DNA from: Gammaproteobacteria bacterium
Lineage (GTDB): Bacteria > Pseudomonadota > Gammaproteobacteria > Steroidobacterales > Steroidobacteraceae
Direction: 5' to 3'
Assembly (NCBI GenBank): GCA_005878835.1
Contig: VBMV01000048.1
Coordinates: 4,427 to 68,426 of the forward strand
DNA length: 64,000 nt
In this document: positions 26,210 through 39,160 of the stretch, piece by piece
How positions within the stretch are numbered: the first letter of the stretch is position 1
Layout: every line of letters begins with the position of its first letter
Made by a program: the position numbers and the translations under genes
Notes under the pieces: model-generated
What the model was told of the DNA's origin: nothing
Databases searched by the model: none
The model's input: only the letters and a program-made list of their open reading frames with translations

Positions 26210-27505
26210 CTACACGCGCCGCGAGCGACGCAGCGCTTCGTACTTGGCGAACACTGCCTGCTCGAGCCGCTCTGCCGGCGCCGCCACCACCGGGGCGCCG
26301 AGTCGCTGCAGGAGCTGGCGCTGGGCGGCGGCGCGCGCCTCGTGCTCGGCCGCGGCGAGCGCGATCCACGGGTCCAGCCACTCACGCGCCTCGCCCTGAG
26401 CGAGCTCTGCGATCTCCCGGCTGTGCACGCCTGCGACCACGACCAGGTGCGGCGGCGCGAGCAACCGTACGGCACGCGAGAGCTGGTCGGCAATGTTGGC
26501 GTCGTCGAGGTCCGTGAGCAGCACGATGAGCCCGCGATGCTTGAGAAGCGCGCGTATGCTCACCGCGGCCGCGGTCGGATCCGACTCCGCCGCCTGCACC
26601 GACAGCTGCTCCAGCACCCCGCGCAGGCGTGTCACCCCGGCGAGCCCGCGCGCCGGCGCGCAGCTGGCGAGCACGCGCTCGGCGTACACCACCAGTCCGA
26701 TGCGGTCGTCATGGTGCGTGACGATCTCGGCAAAACGCGCCGCCAGGTTGGCATACAGGCCGAGACGGTCCAGAGCCCCGGCGCGCACACGGCTGAAGCG
26801 GCCGGCGTCGATGGCGACCAGGATGTCCAGATGCTGGTCTTCGCTGAACTCCCGGGTGACCAGCGCGCCGGCGCGTGCCGTTGCCTTCCAGTCGATCCTG
26901 GCCAGCGGGTCGCCACGCACGTAGCCGCGCAGCTGGTGCAGCTCCGCGCCCGCACCCGCGACACGCCGCGGGCGCGCGCCACCCGCGAGTCCCCGCGGGC
27001 GCACCCGGTTGTGCAGCGCATCGGGAGCCACCACCAGGCGTTGCTCAGGATGCGAGGCGCAGGTCCACCACGCGAGCCGCAGCACACCCAGCACGCGCGC
27101 CGGCAGCGCCGGCCACACCTGTGGCCCGAGCCGCACCGGCAGCAGCGTCACGCAATCCTGCACCGTGGCGTGCGCCGGCGCGCTCACGCGGCGCACCTGC
27201 GCCAGGGGCTCGAAGCCCGCGGGCAGCGCCGGTGCGTATTCGACGGCGAGCGGCCGGGCGGAGGCGTTGGTGAACACGAAGGCGGCTGCGTGCGGCCGCC
27301 CGAGAAAGGCGCGCGGCGCGGTGGCGAGGCGCACCGCGACCGGCAGGCGGCGCACGCACCATCCCTCGAGCGCGAGCCCCAGCAGCAACAATCCCGCCGG
27401 GATGCGCCACAGATCGGCAAGAGCAGGCTCGCTCGACCAGATCCCGGCGATCGCCATGACCGCGGTCAGCAGCACCAGAACGTAGGCTCGATGGGCGAGA
27501 TGCAC
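26210..27505 (-). CDS. DUF58 domain protein
   Basis: 431 aa. Two N-terminal membrane helices (V-L-V-L-L-T-A-V-M-A-I-A-G and G-L-L-L-L-G-L-A-L), then a beta-rich region and the DUF58 signature (D-P-L-A-R-I-D-W-K-A-T-A-R) followed by a von Willebrand A-like fold (I-L-V-A-I-D-A-G-R). DUF58 proteins are the usual partner of MoxR ATPases, which are thought to remodel vWA-type targets. Last gene of the minus-strand operon, 10 nt after moxR. Confidence 0.9.
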   Translation of the reverse strand: MHLAHRAYVLVLLTAVMAIAGIWSSEPALADLWRIPAGLLLLGLALEGWCVRRLPVAVRLATAPRAFLGRPHAAAFVFTNASARPLAVEYAPALPAGFEPLAQVRRVSAPAHATVQDCVTLLPVRLGPQVWPALPARVLGVLRLAWWTCASHPEQRLVVAPDALHNRVRPRGLAGGARPRRVAGAGAELHQLRGYVRGDPLARIDWKATARAGALVTREFSEDQHLDILVAIDAGRFSRVRAGALDRLGLYANLAARFAEIVTHHDDRIGLVVYAERVLASCAPARGLAGVTRLRGVLEQLSVQAAESDPTAAAVSIRALLKHRGLIVLLTDLDDANIADQLSRAVRLLAPPHLVVVAGVHSREIAELAQGEAREWLDPWIALAAAEHEARAAAQRQLLQRLGAPVVAAPAERLEQAVFAKYEALRRSRRV

Positions 27506-27515
27506 GGGCGAGCGC

Positions 27516-28466
27516 TCAGCGCGGCACCGGGGTCTCGGACAGCAGACCCTGCACGACGTCGAGGTCGGTGACGCCCTCGAGCGCGGCTTCCGGTGTGAGC
27601 ACCAGGCGGTGTGCCATCACCGACACGGCCACTTCCTTGATATCGTCGGGGGTCACGAAGTCGCCGCCGCGCAGCCCGGCGGCAATGCGGCCGGCCTTCA
27701 GCAGGGCCAGCGCGCCGCGCGTCGACAGGCCGAGCGTCAGGCGCGCGTGCTCGCGCGACGCGTGCGCCAGATCCAGCACGTAGGACAGCAGCGCCCCGGC
27801 GACATGAATCTTCTCCACCTCCGCGCGTGCCTCGCCGATCAGCGCTCGCCCCAGCACCGTGATCTGCCCGAGCGCCTCCTGGCCGGCGGCCAGCACGCCG
27901 CCGTAGCGCGCGAGGATGTCGGCTTCCGCCTCGCGAGCCGGGTAGTCCATGTCGATGCGCAGCATGAAGCGGTCGAGCTGCGACTCCGGCAGCGGATAGG
28001 TGCCCTCGAATTCACGCGGGTTCTGCGTGGCGATCACCAGGAAGTCCGCCGGCAGCTGCCAGGCGGCGCGCTCGACGCTCACCTGCCGCTCCTCCATCGC
28101 CTCCAGAAGCGCCGACTGCGTCTTGGGTCCCGCGCGGTTGATTTCATCGACCAGCACCACGTCGGCGAACAGCGGTCCGGGGCGAAACACGAAGGCGCGC
28201 TGCGCCTCGTCGAACACGTGCACACCGATGATGTCGCTCGGCATGAGGTCCGCGGTGCCCTGGATGCGCTTGAACTCCCCGCCCAGGGCACAGGCCAGAG
28301 CCTTGGCGAGCAGCGTCTTGCCCAGACCCGGCACGCCCTGCACCAGCACGTGGCCGCGGGCGACGAGCGCCACGGTGAGCGCGCGCACCGAGGTGCGCGC
28401 CCCGATCACCACCCGCCCCAGCTCACGCACCAGCAGATCTTCAAGCTGTCGGATCGATGCGCTCAT
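27516..28466 (-). CDS. MoxR-type AAA+ ATPase
   Basis: 316 aa. Walker A G-V-P-G-L-G-K-T at 44-51, Walker B V-V-L-V-D-E-I-N-R, sensor 1 V-I-A-T-Q-N-P and the family P-L-P-E-S-Q-L-D-R-F block. MoxR ATPases act as chaperones for maturation of protein complexes, often with DUF58/vWA partners. The GTG/ATG region overlaps the DUF4350 stop by 4 nt, so translation is coupled. Confidence 0.95.
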   Translation of the reverse strand: MSASIRQLEDLLVRELGRVVIGARTSVRALTVALVARGHVLVQGVPGLGKTLLAKALACALGGEFKRIQGTADLMPSDIIGVHVFDEAQRAFVFRPGPLFADVVLVDEINRAGPKTQSALLEAMEERQVSVERAAWQLPADFLVIATQNPREFEGTYPLPESQLDRFMLRIDMDYPAREAEADILARYGGVLAAGQEALGQITVLGRALIGEARAEVEKIHVAGALLSYVLDLAHASREHARLTLGLSTRGALALLKAGRIAAGLRGGDFVTPDDIKEVAVSVMAHRLVLTPEAALEGVTDLDVVQGLLSETPVPR

Positions 28467-29731
28467 GCGGCCAGTTGCCTTTCGGTGCGAACGATGAGGT
28501 TATGCAGACGCCTCAAGGGCACGCGCCGGTCCGAATGGGCCTGCGCGCACCAGTCCTTCAGTTGCTGCACGTCCGCGCGCGTGAGGCGCGGATGCTGCTC
28601 GAGCCACTGCCACGGCAGGCTCTCGCCTGGCGCCCCACGGTGAGAGCGCGCGGGAAGCCGCCGGCGGAAGTGCTCGAACATGCGGCGCGCCGCGGCGGCC
28701 GGGCGCAGCACGCGCGCCAGAAATCCCCCGGTGGCGCGCACCAGCTCCGCCTCCCGCGGCGCCGGCCTGCGCGTCGCCGGCACCCGCAGGCGCGTGCCGC
28801 CCAGCACCCATACGAGCCATACCGCCGCCAGCACCCCGATAGTGCCGTACAGGCGCGGGTCGTTGTAGAACTTGGCTGGATCGTAAGCCGCAGCCAGTCC
28901 CTGATGTTCATCATCGAACAGCACCGCGCCCTTGGGGCGCACCGTAGCGCCCACGATGTCGGCGAGCAAACGGGCGTTGTCCGCATCCGCCAGCGCGCGG
29001 TTGCTGAACAGCGAACCGAAGCCGCTCACGATAAGGGTCCCCGAGCCGGCGGGCCGCATCCATAACACGCCCTCACCCGTCTCGCTCTGGTGCCCGAGGA
29101 CCAGAACGAAACCATCCCGCGGCAGCCGTACGGTCCAGGCCTGCGGAGGGTAATCCGACCAGGCGAGCGCGCGGCCCACCCCGCGCAGGTACGCATGAGG
29201 CCGGTTGGGAACCAGCGTGCCGCGTTGCGGCCGTGCCAGCTGCCGCGAGGCCTCGATCAGGCGCGTTGCCGCGTGCTGCGGGCTCTCTGCGCCGTGCAGG
29301 GTCTCGAAGTCCAGACCGGTGAGCTGTTGCAGGTCATTGTGAACGCCGAGTCCGCCCCGAGCCCAAGCGGGGGTGTCCGACAGGGCGGCGAGCACCAGCA
29401 GGGTGTTGCCGGCCCTGATCCAGTGGTCCACGGCACGCGCCTCCTGCACCCTGAAAGGCGTTGCCACCGGCACGGTCACGATCAGCAGGTTGCCCGCAGC
29501 GGGCAGGTCCCGGCGCTTCGCCAGAGTATCGAAGCGCTCGCGCAGGGAGAGGGTGCGGATGCCTTCGGCCTCGAGCCAGCTCATCGCGCCAGCGAGTCCG
29601 TTGCCGTGGCGCTCGATGGTGGTGGGCAGCGCGACGCGACGTGAGTCCAGTCCTGCGCCGCGCACCAGCAGCGCACCGAACAGCAGCAACGCGCCGAGCG
29701 CGCATCCGAGTGTGATCAGACGCTCGCGCAT
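28463..29731 (-). CDS. DUF4350 domain membrane protein
   Basis: 422 aa from ATG 29731. One helix at the N-terminus (L-G-C-A-L-G-A-L-L-L-F-G-A-L-L), a soluble region with a GATase-like fold (A-V-D-H-W-I-R-A-G-N-T-L-L-V-L), then a second helix (I-G-V-L-A-A-V-W-L-V-W-V-L-G-G). This topology and the position between moxR and the DUF4129 gene mark the DUF4350 family. Function unknown; part of the MoxR module. Confidence 0.8.
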   Translation of the reverse strand: MRERLITLGCALGALLLFGALLVRGAGLDSRRVALPTTIERHGNGLAGAMSWLEAEGIRTLSLRERFDTLAKRRDLPAAGNLLIVTVPVATPFRVQEARAVDHWIRAGNTLLVLAALSDTPAWARGGLGVHNDLQQLTGLDFETLHGAESPQHAATRLIEASRQLARPQRGTLVPNRPHAYLRGVGRALAWSDYPPQAWTVRLPRDGFVLVLGHQSETGEGVLWMRPAGSGTLIVSGFGSLFSNRALADADNARLLADIVGATVRPKGAVLFDDEHQGLAAAYDPAKFYNDPRLYGTIGVLAAVWLVWVLGGTRLRVPATRRPAPREAELVRATGGFLARVLRPAAAARRMFEHFRRRLPARSHRGAPGESLPWQWLEQHPRLTRADVQQLKDWCAQAHSDRRVPLRRLHNLIVRTERQLAA

Positions 29732-29735
29732 GCGC

Positions 29736-30677
29736 TCACCTTGCGCCCTGCGCAGACCTGACGGGCGCTTCCAGCGCCGCGAGCAACTCGCGTCCACGCG
29801 AGAGCGCCGCGGCCAGGGCTTCTCGGGCCGGTTCCCGGCCCGAGAAGCGCACGCGCTCGCACGCCGCGGCCAGCTCGCTCAGCCGCTCGCGATCGGACTC
29901 TCCGGGCAGGCGTGCGGCGCGCGTCAGCTCATGCACCGTGAGCGCGCGCGCCGGCGGCAGCCGATCCTGCTCCGCGAGCCGCGCCGCGATGAGCTCCAGC
30001 AACAGAGCTGGCCGCCGGTACGGGCTCGCATGCTCCAGGTCCTGGAGCGTGACCCCTGTCGCCTGGCGGGCGGCGGTGCGCGCCCTGCGCGGCGCTGCGT
30101 GCCAACCCGTCAGTACGCCGGCGACGCGCAGCTCATTCACGACCACGGCACCGGCCAGCACCATCACGAGTACCAGCGCCCCCCAGACGATGCCCTCCAG
30201 GACAGCCTGCGACACTGCGGAGTCTGCGACCATGCGCCGCAACCATCCCGGGTCTGCGCGCTGCGGCGGCGGCGCGAGCGCTTCACGCAGCCACTGCCGC
30301 AAGCGCACCCACCAGCCCGCGCGCGGCCGATCCGGTTGGAGCGTCGCGAGCACCGCGGCGACCCGCGCCACCCGCGGTGCGCGCCCCTGCGGAGCGGAGG
30401 CCAGTTCGCGGGTGAGCAGCGTGCGCAGCTCCGTGAGCCCCTCGGCCGAGAGCAGGTTTTCGGGCTGGTTCCAGTCGCGCGGCAGCCAGGCCGCCCACGG
30501 ACTCTGCATCAGGCTCGGCGTGAGGTCCGGGCAGCGCGCGGCAATGCGCTGATAGCCCACGTCGAGACCACGATCCAGCTGCGCGAGGCACACATCGATT
30601 GCCCCGAGCGCATCGCGCGCGGTCGCGCCCGGCCACCCGGCGGCTGCAAAGACGAGCGCCAGGAGCCAGCGGCTCAT
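29736..30677 (-). CDS. DUF4129 domain membrane protein
   Basis: 313 aa from ATG 30677. A signal peptide (MSRWLLALVFAAAG...) and a periplasmic region precede one membrane helix (A-L-V-L-V-M-V-L-A-G-A-V-V-V), and the cytoplasmic C-terminus has the DUF4129 pattern (R-R-P-A-L-L-L-E-L-I-A-A-R-L, L-T-V-H-E-L-T-R-A-A, F-S-G-R-E-P). Lies 4 nt before the DUF4350 gene. The longer frame upstream crosses the next gene and is rejected. Confidence 0.83.
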   Translation of the reverse strand: MSRWLLALVFAAAGWPGATARDALGAIDVCLAQLDRGLDVGYQRIAARCPDLTPSLMQSPWAAWLPRDWNQPENLLSAEGLTELRTLLTRELASAPQGRAPRVARVAAVLATLQPDRPRAGWWVRLRQWLREALAPPPQRADPGWLRRMVADSAVSQAVLEGIVWGALVLVMVLAGAVVVNELRVAGVLTGWHAAPRRARTAARQATGVTLQDLEHASPYRRPALLLELIAARLAEQDRLPPARALTVHELTRAARLPGESDRERLSELAAACERVRFSGREPAREALAAALSRGRELLAALEAPVRSAQGAR

Positions 30678-30679
30678 GT

Positions 30680-31567
30680 CTATCGGGCGGGGGCCGCGAG
30701 GCGCTGTGCGAGGTCGGCGCCCTCCCGGCGCACCGCAACGTCGCCCAGGACGGCGAGGACCAGCGCACTGTAGAACGGCGTGATGACAGCCCCCAGCAGC
30801 GTGACTACCACGGCCGATGTTGCGGTAATCACAGCGACATCCCCGTGCGCGAGCAGCAACGCAATCACCGCCCCGATCACGCCCGAGAGCACGTACAGGA
30901 CGATGATCAACGCGATGCCCACCGCGTAGATGACACTCAGGCGCCAGAAATGACCCGAGGTGAGTTGCCAGCTGTGACTCATGCTGACCACCGGACCGCG
31001 ATCGGTGAGCAGGTACACCGGGACGGCGCAGACCCAGCGGATCAGGGCCCACGAGGCAGGAATCAGCGCCAGTACGCACAGGCCGACGATCGTCAAGATG
31101 ACGGCGGGTGACGGGGGAGTCGACAAGCCAATACTCATGAGGAATGCGACCAGGAACACCGGGATGAAGGTCGCCACAACCGCCAGCGTCATCAGGATCG
31201 CGATCAGCAAGACACCGGCAACCCGCCGTGCGCCGGTCGAGAGCTCGGTACCGGTCGCCGCGGGATGGCCCGTCGCGAGCGCATACTGACGCAGCAGCAC
31301 GGCGTTGGTCAGTGTCGTGACGGCGAATGTGGCCACGATCAACAGAATCCACCACAGTGGATCGTGAGTCTGCCGAGCGCGCAGCGTCGTCGGCACTACG
31401 GGATGCCCGGTGGCGAGGTCGTAGAAGGTTGTAAGGTGGCCGACCATCACGCCGAGGAATGAGTACGGGAGACACTTCAGCAGCGTGGCACTGAAGATCC
31501 GGAAAGCCGAATCCAGAATCTCCCCGACGGACTGCGGCCGCGGGGGCGGGTACAGTATGTTTGGCAT
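30680..31567 (-). CDS. Polytopic membrane protein, first gene of the MoxR operon
   Basis: 295 aa with about six hydrophobic helices and a short soluble N-terminus (R-P-Q-S-V-G-E-I-L-D-S-A-F-R-I-F). That opening and the helix layout resemble glycerophosphoryl-diester-phosphodiesterase membrane-domain/YciC-like proteins. It starts 37 nt from prmC on the other strand and ends 2 nt before the DUF4129 gene. Role unknown; may anchor or assist the MoxR complex. Confidence 0.75.
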   Translation of the reverse strand: MPNILYPPPRPQSVGEILDSAFRIFSATLLKCLPYSFLGVMVGHLTTFYDLATGHPVVPTTLRARQTHDPLWWILLIVATFAVTTLTNAVLLRQYALATGHPAATGTELSTGARRVAGVLLIAILMTLAVVATFIPVFLVAFLMSIGLSTPPSPAVILTIVGLCVLALIPASWALIRWVCAVPVYLLTDRGPVVSMSHSWQLTSGHFWRLSVIYAVGIALIIVLYVLSGVIGAVIALLLAHGDVAVITATSAVVVTLLGAVITPFYSALVLAVLGDVAVRREGADLAQRLAAPAR

Positions 31568-31603
31568 TGCGCCATCTTACCGGGGCGCAGCGAAGTTGCG
31601 CGT

Positions 31604-32464
31604 ATGAGGGCGAATTTGACCGTGGCGGAGCTGCTGGCCGAGGGCGTGCGCCGGCTGCGCGCCGCGCCCGCCGGCACGGAAGCTGCGGCAACCGCGGAGC
31701 TGGACGCGCAGCTGCTGCTCGCGCACGTCATGGCGGTCGCGCGCGCGCGCCTGAAATCGCATCCGGAAGAGCTTGCCGACCCCTCGCACACCCAACACTA
31801 CCGGCGTCTGCTCGCGCGGCGTGCGGCCGGCGAGCCTCTGGCCTACCTCACCGGCTCCCGGGACTTCTGGTCACTCACCCTGAAAGTGACCCCGGCGGTA
31901 CTGATCCCGCGCCCGGAAACCGAGCTGCTGGTGGAACGCGCGCTGGCGCTGCGCACCGCAGCCGCGGGTCGCGTGGCAGACCTGGGCACCGGCTGCGGCG
32001 CGGTCGCACTCGCACTCGCCAGCGAGCGTCCACGCTGGCAGGTGGTCGCGACCGATGCCTGCGCGGACGCGCTCGCCATCGCTCGCGCCAATGCGGCGGG
32101 GCTGGGGCTCGGCCGGGTTGAGTTGCGGCAGGGCGACTGGTACCAGCCGCTGCGGGGCGAGCGCTTCGATCTGCTGGTGAGCAACCCGCCTTACGTCGCA
32201 CAGGACGATCCGGCCCTCGAGACTGCCTCCCTCAGGCACGAACCGCCACGGGCGCTCACGCCCGGCCTGGACGCGCTCGAGTGCCTGCGTACCCTGGCGC
32301 GCGGCGCGCCACGGCACCTTGCGCCCGGGGGCTGGCTGCTGCTCGAGCACGGCGCCACCCAGGGCGCGGATGTGCGGCGTGAGCTTGTCGAGGCGGGCTT
32401 CGCTCACGTACGCTCGCACCGCGATCTGGCCGGCCACGAGCGCATGACGGAAGGACAGCGATGA
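31604..32464 (+). CDS. prmC: Release factor glutamine methyltransferase (HemK/PrmC)
   Basis: 286 aa. Methylates the Gln of the G-G-Q loop in RF1 and RF2. Motif I D-L-G-T-G-C-G-A-V-A-L-A and the glutamine-site N-P-P-Y at 194-197 are intact; the N-terminal helical domain is present with Y-L-T-G-S-R-D-F-W. Usually directly after prfA; here separated by the 7-kb MoxR island. The stop overlaps the next start (ATGA). Confidence 0.96.
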   Translation: MRANLTVAELLAEGVRRLRAAPAGTEAAATAELDAQLLLAHVMAVARARLKSHPEELADPSHTQHYRRLLARRAAGEPLAYLTGSRDFWSLTLKVTPAVLIPRPETELLVERALALRTAAAGRVADLGTGCGAVALALASERPRWQVVATDACADALAIARANAAGLGLGRVELRQGDWYQPLRGERFDLLVSNPPYVAQDDPALETASLRHEPPRALTPGLDALECLRTLARGAPRHLAPGGWLLLEHGATQGADVRRELVEAGFAHVRSHRDLAGHERMTEGQR

Positions 32465-32979
32465 TCAGATTTGAAACCTCACACGGCGAGTTCCTGGTGG
32501 AACTGTTCCCCAAGGAGGCGCCGGTCACGGTCGAGAATTTCCTGCGCTACGTCGATGACGGCCATTTCGACGGCACCATCTTTCACCGCATCGTGCCGGG
32601 CTTCGTCATCCAGGGCGGCGGACTGACGGCGGACTTCGCCAGCAAGAAGACGCGCGCACCGATCAGCAACGAGGCCCGCAACGGGCTGAAGAACACCCGC
32701 GGCAGCCTGTCCATGGCCCGCACCAGCGACATCAACAGCGCCACCTCGCAGTTCTTCGTGAACCTCGCAGACAACGCCTTCCTCGATCACGGGCCGCGCG
32801 ACTACGGCTATGCGGTCTTTGGCCGCGTCACCCAGGGCATGGAGGTCATCGACAGGATTGCGCGCGTGAGCAGGGGTAAGCGCAAGGGCTATGAGGATGC
32901 CCCGCTCGAGGATGTCATGATCGTGTCCGCCCGTCGCGCGCAGCCGGCTACCCACCCCGCGAAATCGCGCTTGCCGTGA
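32461..32979 (+). CDS. ppiB: Cyclophilin-type peptidyl-prolyl cis-trans isomerase
   Basis: 172 aa, no signal peptide, so cytosolic. Cyclophilin motifs: F-H-R-I-V-P-G-F-V-I-Q-G-G, M-A-R-T-S-D-I-N-S-A-T-S-Q-F-F-V-N and the Y-A-V-F-G-R-V block. Speeds proline isomerisation during folding. Coupled by ATGA/GTGA overlaps to prmC and mtgA. Confidence 0.95.
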   Translation: MIRFETSHGEFLVELFPKEAPVTVENFLRYVDDGHFDGTIFHRIVPGFVIQGGGLTADFASKKTRAPISNEARNGLKNTRGSLSMARTSDINSATSQFFVNLADNAFLDHGPRDYGYAVFGRVTQGMEVIDRIARVSRGKRKGYEDAPLEDVMIVSARRAQPATHPAKSRLP

Positions 32980-33740
32980 CTGGCGAACGCGCGCGCAGCC
33001 CGGGGTGGCAGCGCGGCAGCGTCGCCGGGCGGCTGCTGAAGTGGCTCGTGGTCGCGTTGCTCGGGTGGCTGCTGCTGACCGGCGTACCGGTGCTGCTGTT
33101 GCGCTGGCTGCATCCGCTGACCAGTGCGTTCATGCTGGAAGCGGCTGCCCAGGCCTGGGCAGCGCAGGAGCGCGCCTATCACACCGACTTCCAGTGGGTG
33201 AGTCTCGAGCAGATCTCGCCCTACGCGGCCAGCGCGGTGATCGCCTCCGAGGACCAGCAATTCCCGTTCCACGCCGGCTTCGACTTCGATTCCATCCGCG
33301 AGGCGGTGCGCGCCAGCGAGCGCGGCAAGCGCCTGCGCGGCGCGAGCACGATCTCACAGCAGGTGGCGAAGAACCTGTTCCTGTGGCCCGCGCACAGCTT
33401 GGTGCGCAAGGCCCTGGAGGCCTATTTTACCGTGCTGATCGAGGCGTTGTGGCCCAAGGAACGGATTCTCGAGATGTATCTGAACGTGGCGCAGTTCGGT
33501 GACGGTATCTACGGCGTGCAGGCCGCGGCACAGCACTTCTGGCACAAGAGCGCGCGGCGCCTGAGCTCCTACGAGGCCGCGCTGCTGGCCGCCGTGCTGC
33601 CGAACCCGCTGCGGTTGCGCGTCGAGCGGCCTTCCCGCTACGTGCTGGCGCGGCGCGACTGGATTCTCGGCCAGATGCGCGGCCTGGGCGGCCCCGGGTA
33701 CCTGCGCGCGCTGGAGAGCGAGCGGCGCACGGCGCGCTGA
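32976..33740 (+). CDS. mtgA: Monofunctional peptidoglycan transglycosylase
   Basis: 254 aa from GTG 32976. One N-terminal membrane helix (L-V-V-A-L-L-G-W-L-L-L-T-G-V-P), then the GT51 domain: E92 in S-E-D-Q-Q-F-P-F-H-A-G-F-D, the G-A-S-T-I-S-Q-Q-V-A-K-N-L-F-L motif, and E-R-I-L-E-M-Y-L-N. Polymerises lipid II glycan chains without a transpeptidase domain. Confidence 0.95.
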   Translation: MTGERARSPGWQRGSVAGRLLKWLVVALLGWLLLTGVPVLLLRWLHPLTSAFMLEAAAQAWAAQERAYHTDFQWVSLEQISPYAASAVIASEDQQFPFHAGFDFDSIREAVRASERGKRLRGASTISQQVAKNLFLWPAHSLVRKALEAYFTVLIEALWPKERILEMYLNVAQFGDGIYGVQAAAQHFWHKSARRLSSYEAALLAAVLPNPLRLRVERPSRYVLARRDWILGQMRGLGGPGYLRALESERRTAR

Positions 33741-33825
33741 AGACGGGCCCCTGCTGCCCCCGCTCGCGCCGCCGCGCCTCTTCAGGACGATTTCACGCGG
33801 CATTTTCCTGCGGTAGCATCGGGGT

Positions 33826-34413
33826 ATGGAGCGCGAACTCACCGCAACGCACTGGCGCGGCTATGCCCAGCAGCAGTTTCCGCAGGCCGCCTGGAGCGTG
33901 GACGGCGACGTGCTGCGCGCCATCGCGTCGGGTCCCCGGGTCGACCTGATCAGCCGCGAGAGTTTTCGCGACTTCGTGCTGTACTTCGACTGGCGGCTGC
34001 CGCGCGGCGGCAGCTCGGCGGTCGCATACCGCGTGAGCGAGGAGATCGGGCCCGCCGCGCACACGGGACCCGCCCTGCAGCTGCTGGATGACGAGCACCA
34101 TCAGGACGGCGCAGACGCCCTGACCTCCTGTGGGGCCCTCTACGGACTCATGGCGCCGTGGCACGATCAGCGCAGCAGCGCCAATGCCTACCACAGCGCG
34201 CGCATCGTGGTGAACGGTGCGCTGGTGGAGTACTGGATCGACGAGCGTCAGGTGCTGGGCTGCGACCTCGCGAGCGAGGAGCTCGCGCAGCGCATCGCGC
34301 GCAGCCGCTTCCGCGACTTTGCGCAGTTCGGCCAGCTGCGCGAGGGTCACATCGTGCTGCAGCACCGCGGCACGGAAGCCTGGTTCCGGCGGCTGCGCAT
34401 CGAGCTGTCGTGA
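33826..34413 (+). CDS. DUF1080 (3-keto-disaccharide hydrolase/LamG-like) protein without signal peptide
   Basis: 195 aa. Jelly-roll DUF1080 pattern: W-S-V-D-G-D-V-L-R, F-R-D-F-V-L-Y-F-D-W-R-L-P-R-G-G-S-S, N-A-Y-H-S-A-R-I-V-V-N-G-A-L-V-E-Y-W and G-H-I-V-L-Q-H-R-G at the end. Some members cleave 3-keto-glycosides. Most are exported, but this one starts straight in the fold with no signal peptide. Solitary, convergent with metH. Confidence 0.8.
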   Translation: MERELTATHWRGYAQQQFPQAAWSVDGDVLRAIASGPRVDLISRESFRDFVLYFDWRLPRGGSSAVAYRVSEEIGPAAHTGPALQLLDDEHHQDGADALTSCGALYGLMAPWHDQRSSANAYHSARIVVNGALVEYWIDERQVLGCDLASEELAQRIARSRFRDFAQFGQLREGHIVLQHRGTEAWFRRLRIELS

Positions 34414-34439
34414 CGGATGGGGTGTGAGGACGCGCGCCC

Positions 34440-38254
<3,815 letters not shown>

Positions 38255-38258
<4 letters not shown>

Positions 38259-39160
38259 CCCAAGGCTTCCTGGCGTGCGGCGCCCGCCGCGCGCGCCACG
38301 GGGCGCAGCCCGAGCGCGTGACAGATCGCGTAGGTGAGTGCCGCGCGATTGAGGGTGTAGAAGTGAAAATCGCGCACGCCGTGGCGCCTCAGCGCCTCGA
38401 CCTGCTCGATCGCAACGCTGGCGGCGAGCAGACGGCAGGTGTCCTGATCGTCATCGAGGCCGGCAAAGCGCTCGTGCAGCCAGCGGGGAATGCTCGCGCC
38501 GCAGCGTTCGGCAAAGCGCCGCACCTGCGGGAAGCGGGTGATGGGCAGAATGCCCGGCACCAGGGGCGCGTGCACGCCGGCGGCCGCGAGAGCGTCGCGA
38601 AAGCGCAGGAAAACGCTCGTGTCGTAGAAGAACTGGGTGATGGCGCGGGTCGCACCGGCGTCGATCTTGCGCTTGAGGTTGGCCAGATCCTCCGCCGCCG
38701 AGCGCGCCTCCGGATGCACCTCCGGGTAGGCCGCGACCGAGATGTCGAACGGCGCGAGCGCGGCGAGGGCTGCGACCAGCTCCACCGCGTAGCGAAAATC
38801 CGCGGCGTGCGGCCGATGTGAGCTCTGGCCCTGCGGGGGATCGCCACGCAGCGCGACCAGGTGGCGGATGCCTTGGCTCCAGTAGCCGCGCGCGATCGCC
38901 AGGATCTCGCCGCGCGAGGCGCCGATGCAGGTGAGGTGCGGTGCGCCGGTGAGCGCCGTGTCGCGCTGGATGCGCGTCACGAGCTCGTGAGTGCGCTCGC
39001 GCGTGGAGCCGTCCGCGCCGTAGGTTACCGAAACGAAGCGCGGTCCCAGGGGCGCCAGGCGCTCGATGGAGTCCCACAGGATCGCCGCCATCGCCGCATC
39101 CGCCGGCGGGAAGAATTCGAATGACACGCGAATCGGCGGCTCCACCGAACGCGCACTCAC
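38255..39160 (-). CDS. metF: 5,10-methylenetetrahydrofolate reductase
   Basis: 301 aa from GTG 39160, chosen because it overlaps the stop of the regulator gene and starts right before the family opening (V-S-F-E-F-F-P-P). FAD-dependent TIM-barrel enzyme making 5-methyl-THF for MetH. Visible: [21 protein letters not shown] and I-T-Q-F-F-Y-D. Second gene of the regulator-metF-metH operon. Confidence 0.95.

Noticed and set aside
30678-31691. Extension of the DUF4129 protein to 651 codons
   Set aside because: Overlaps the upstream membrane-protein gene; a signal peptide starts at 30677.
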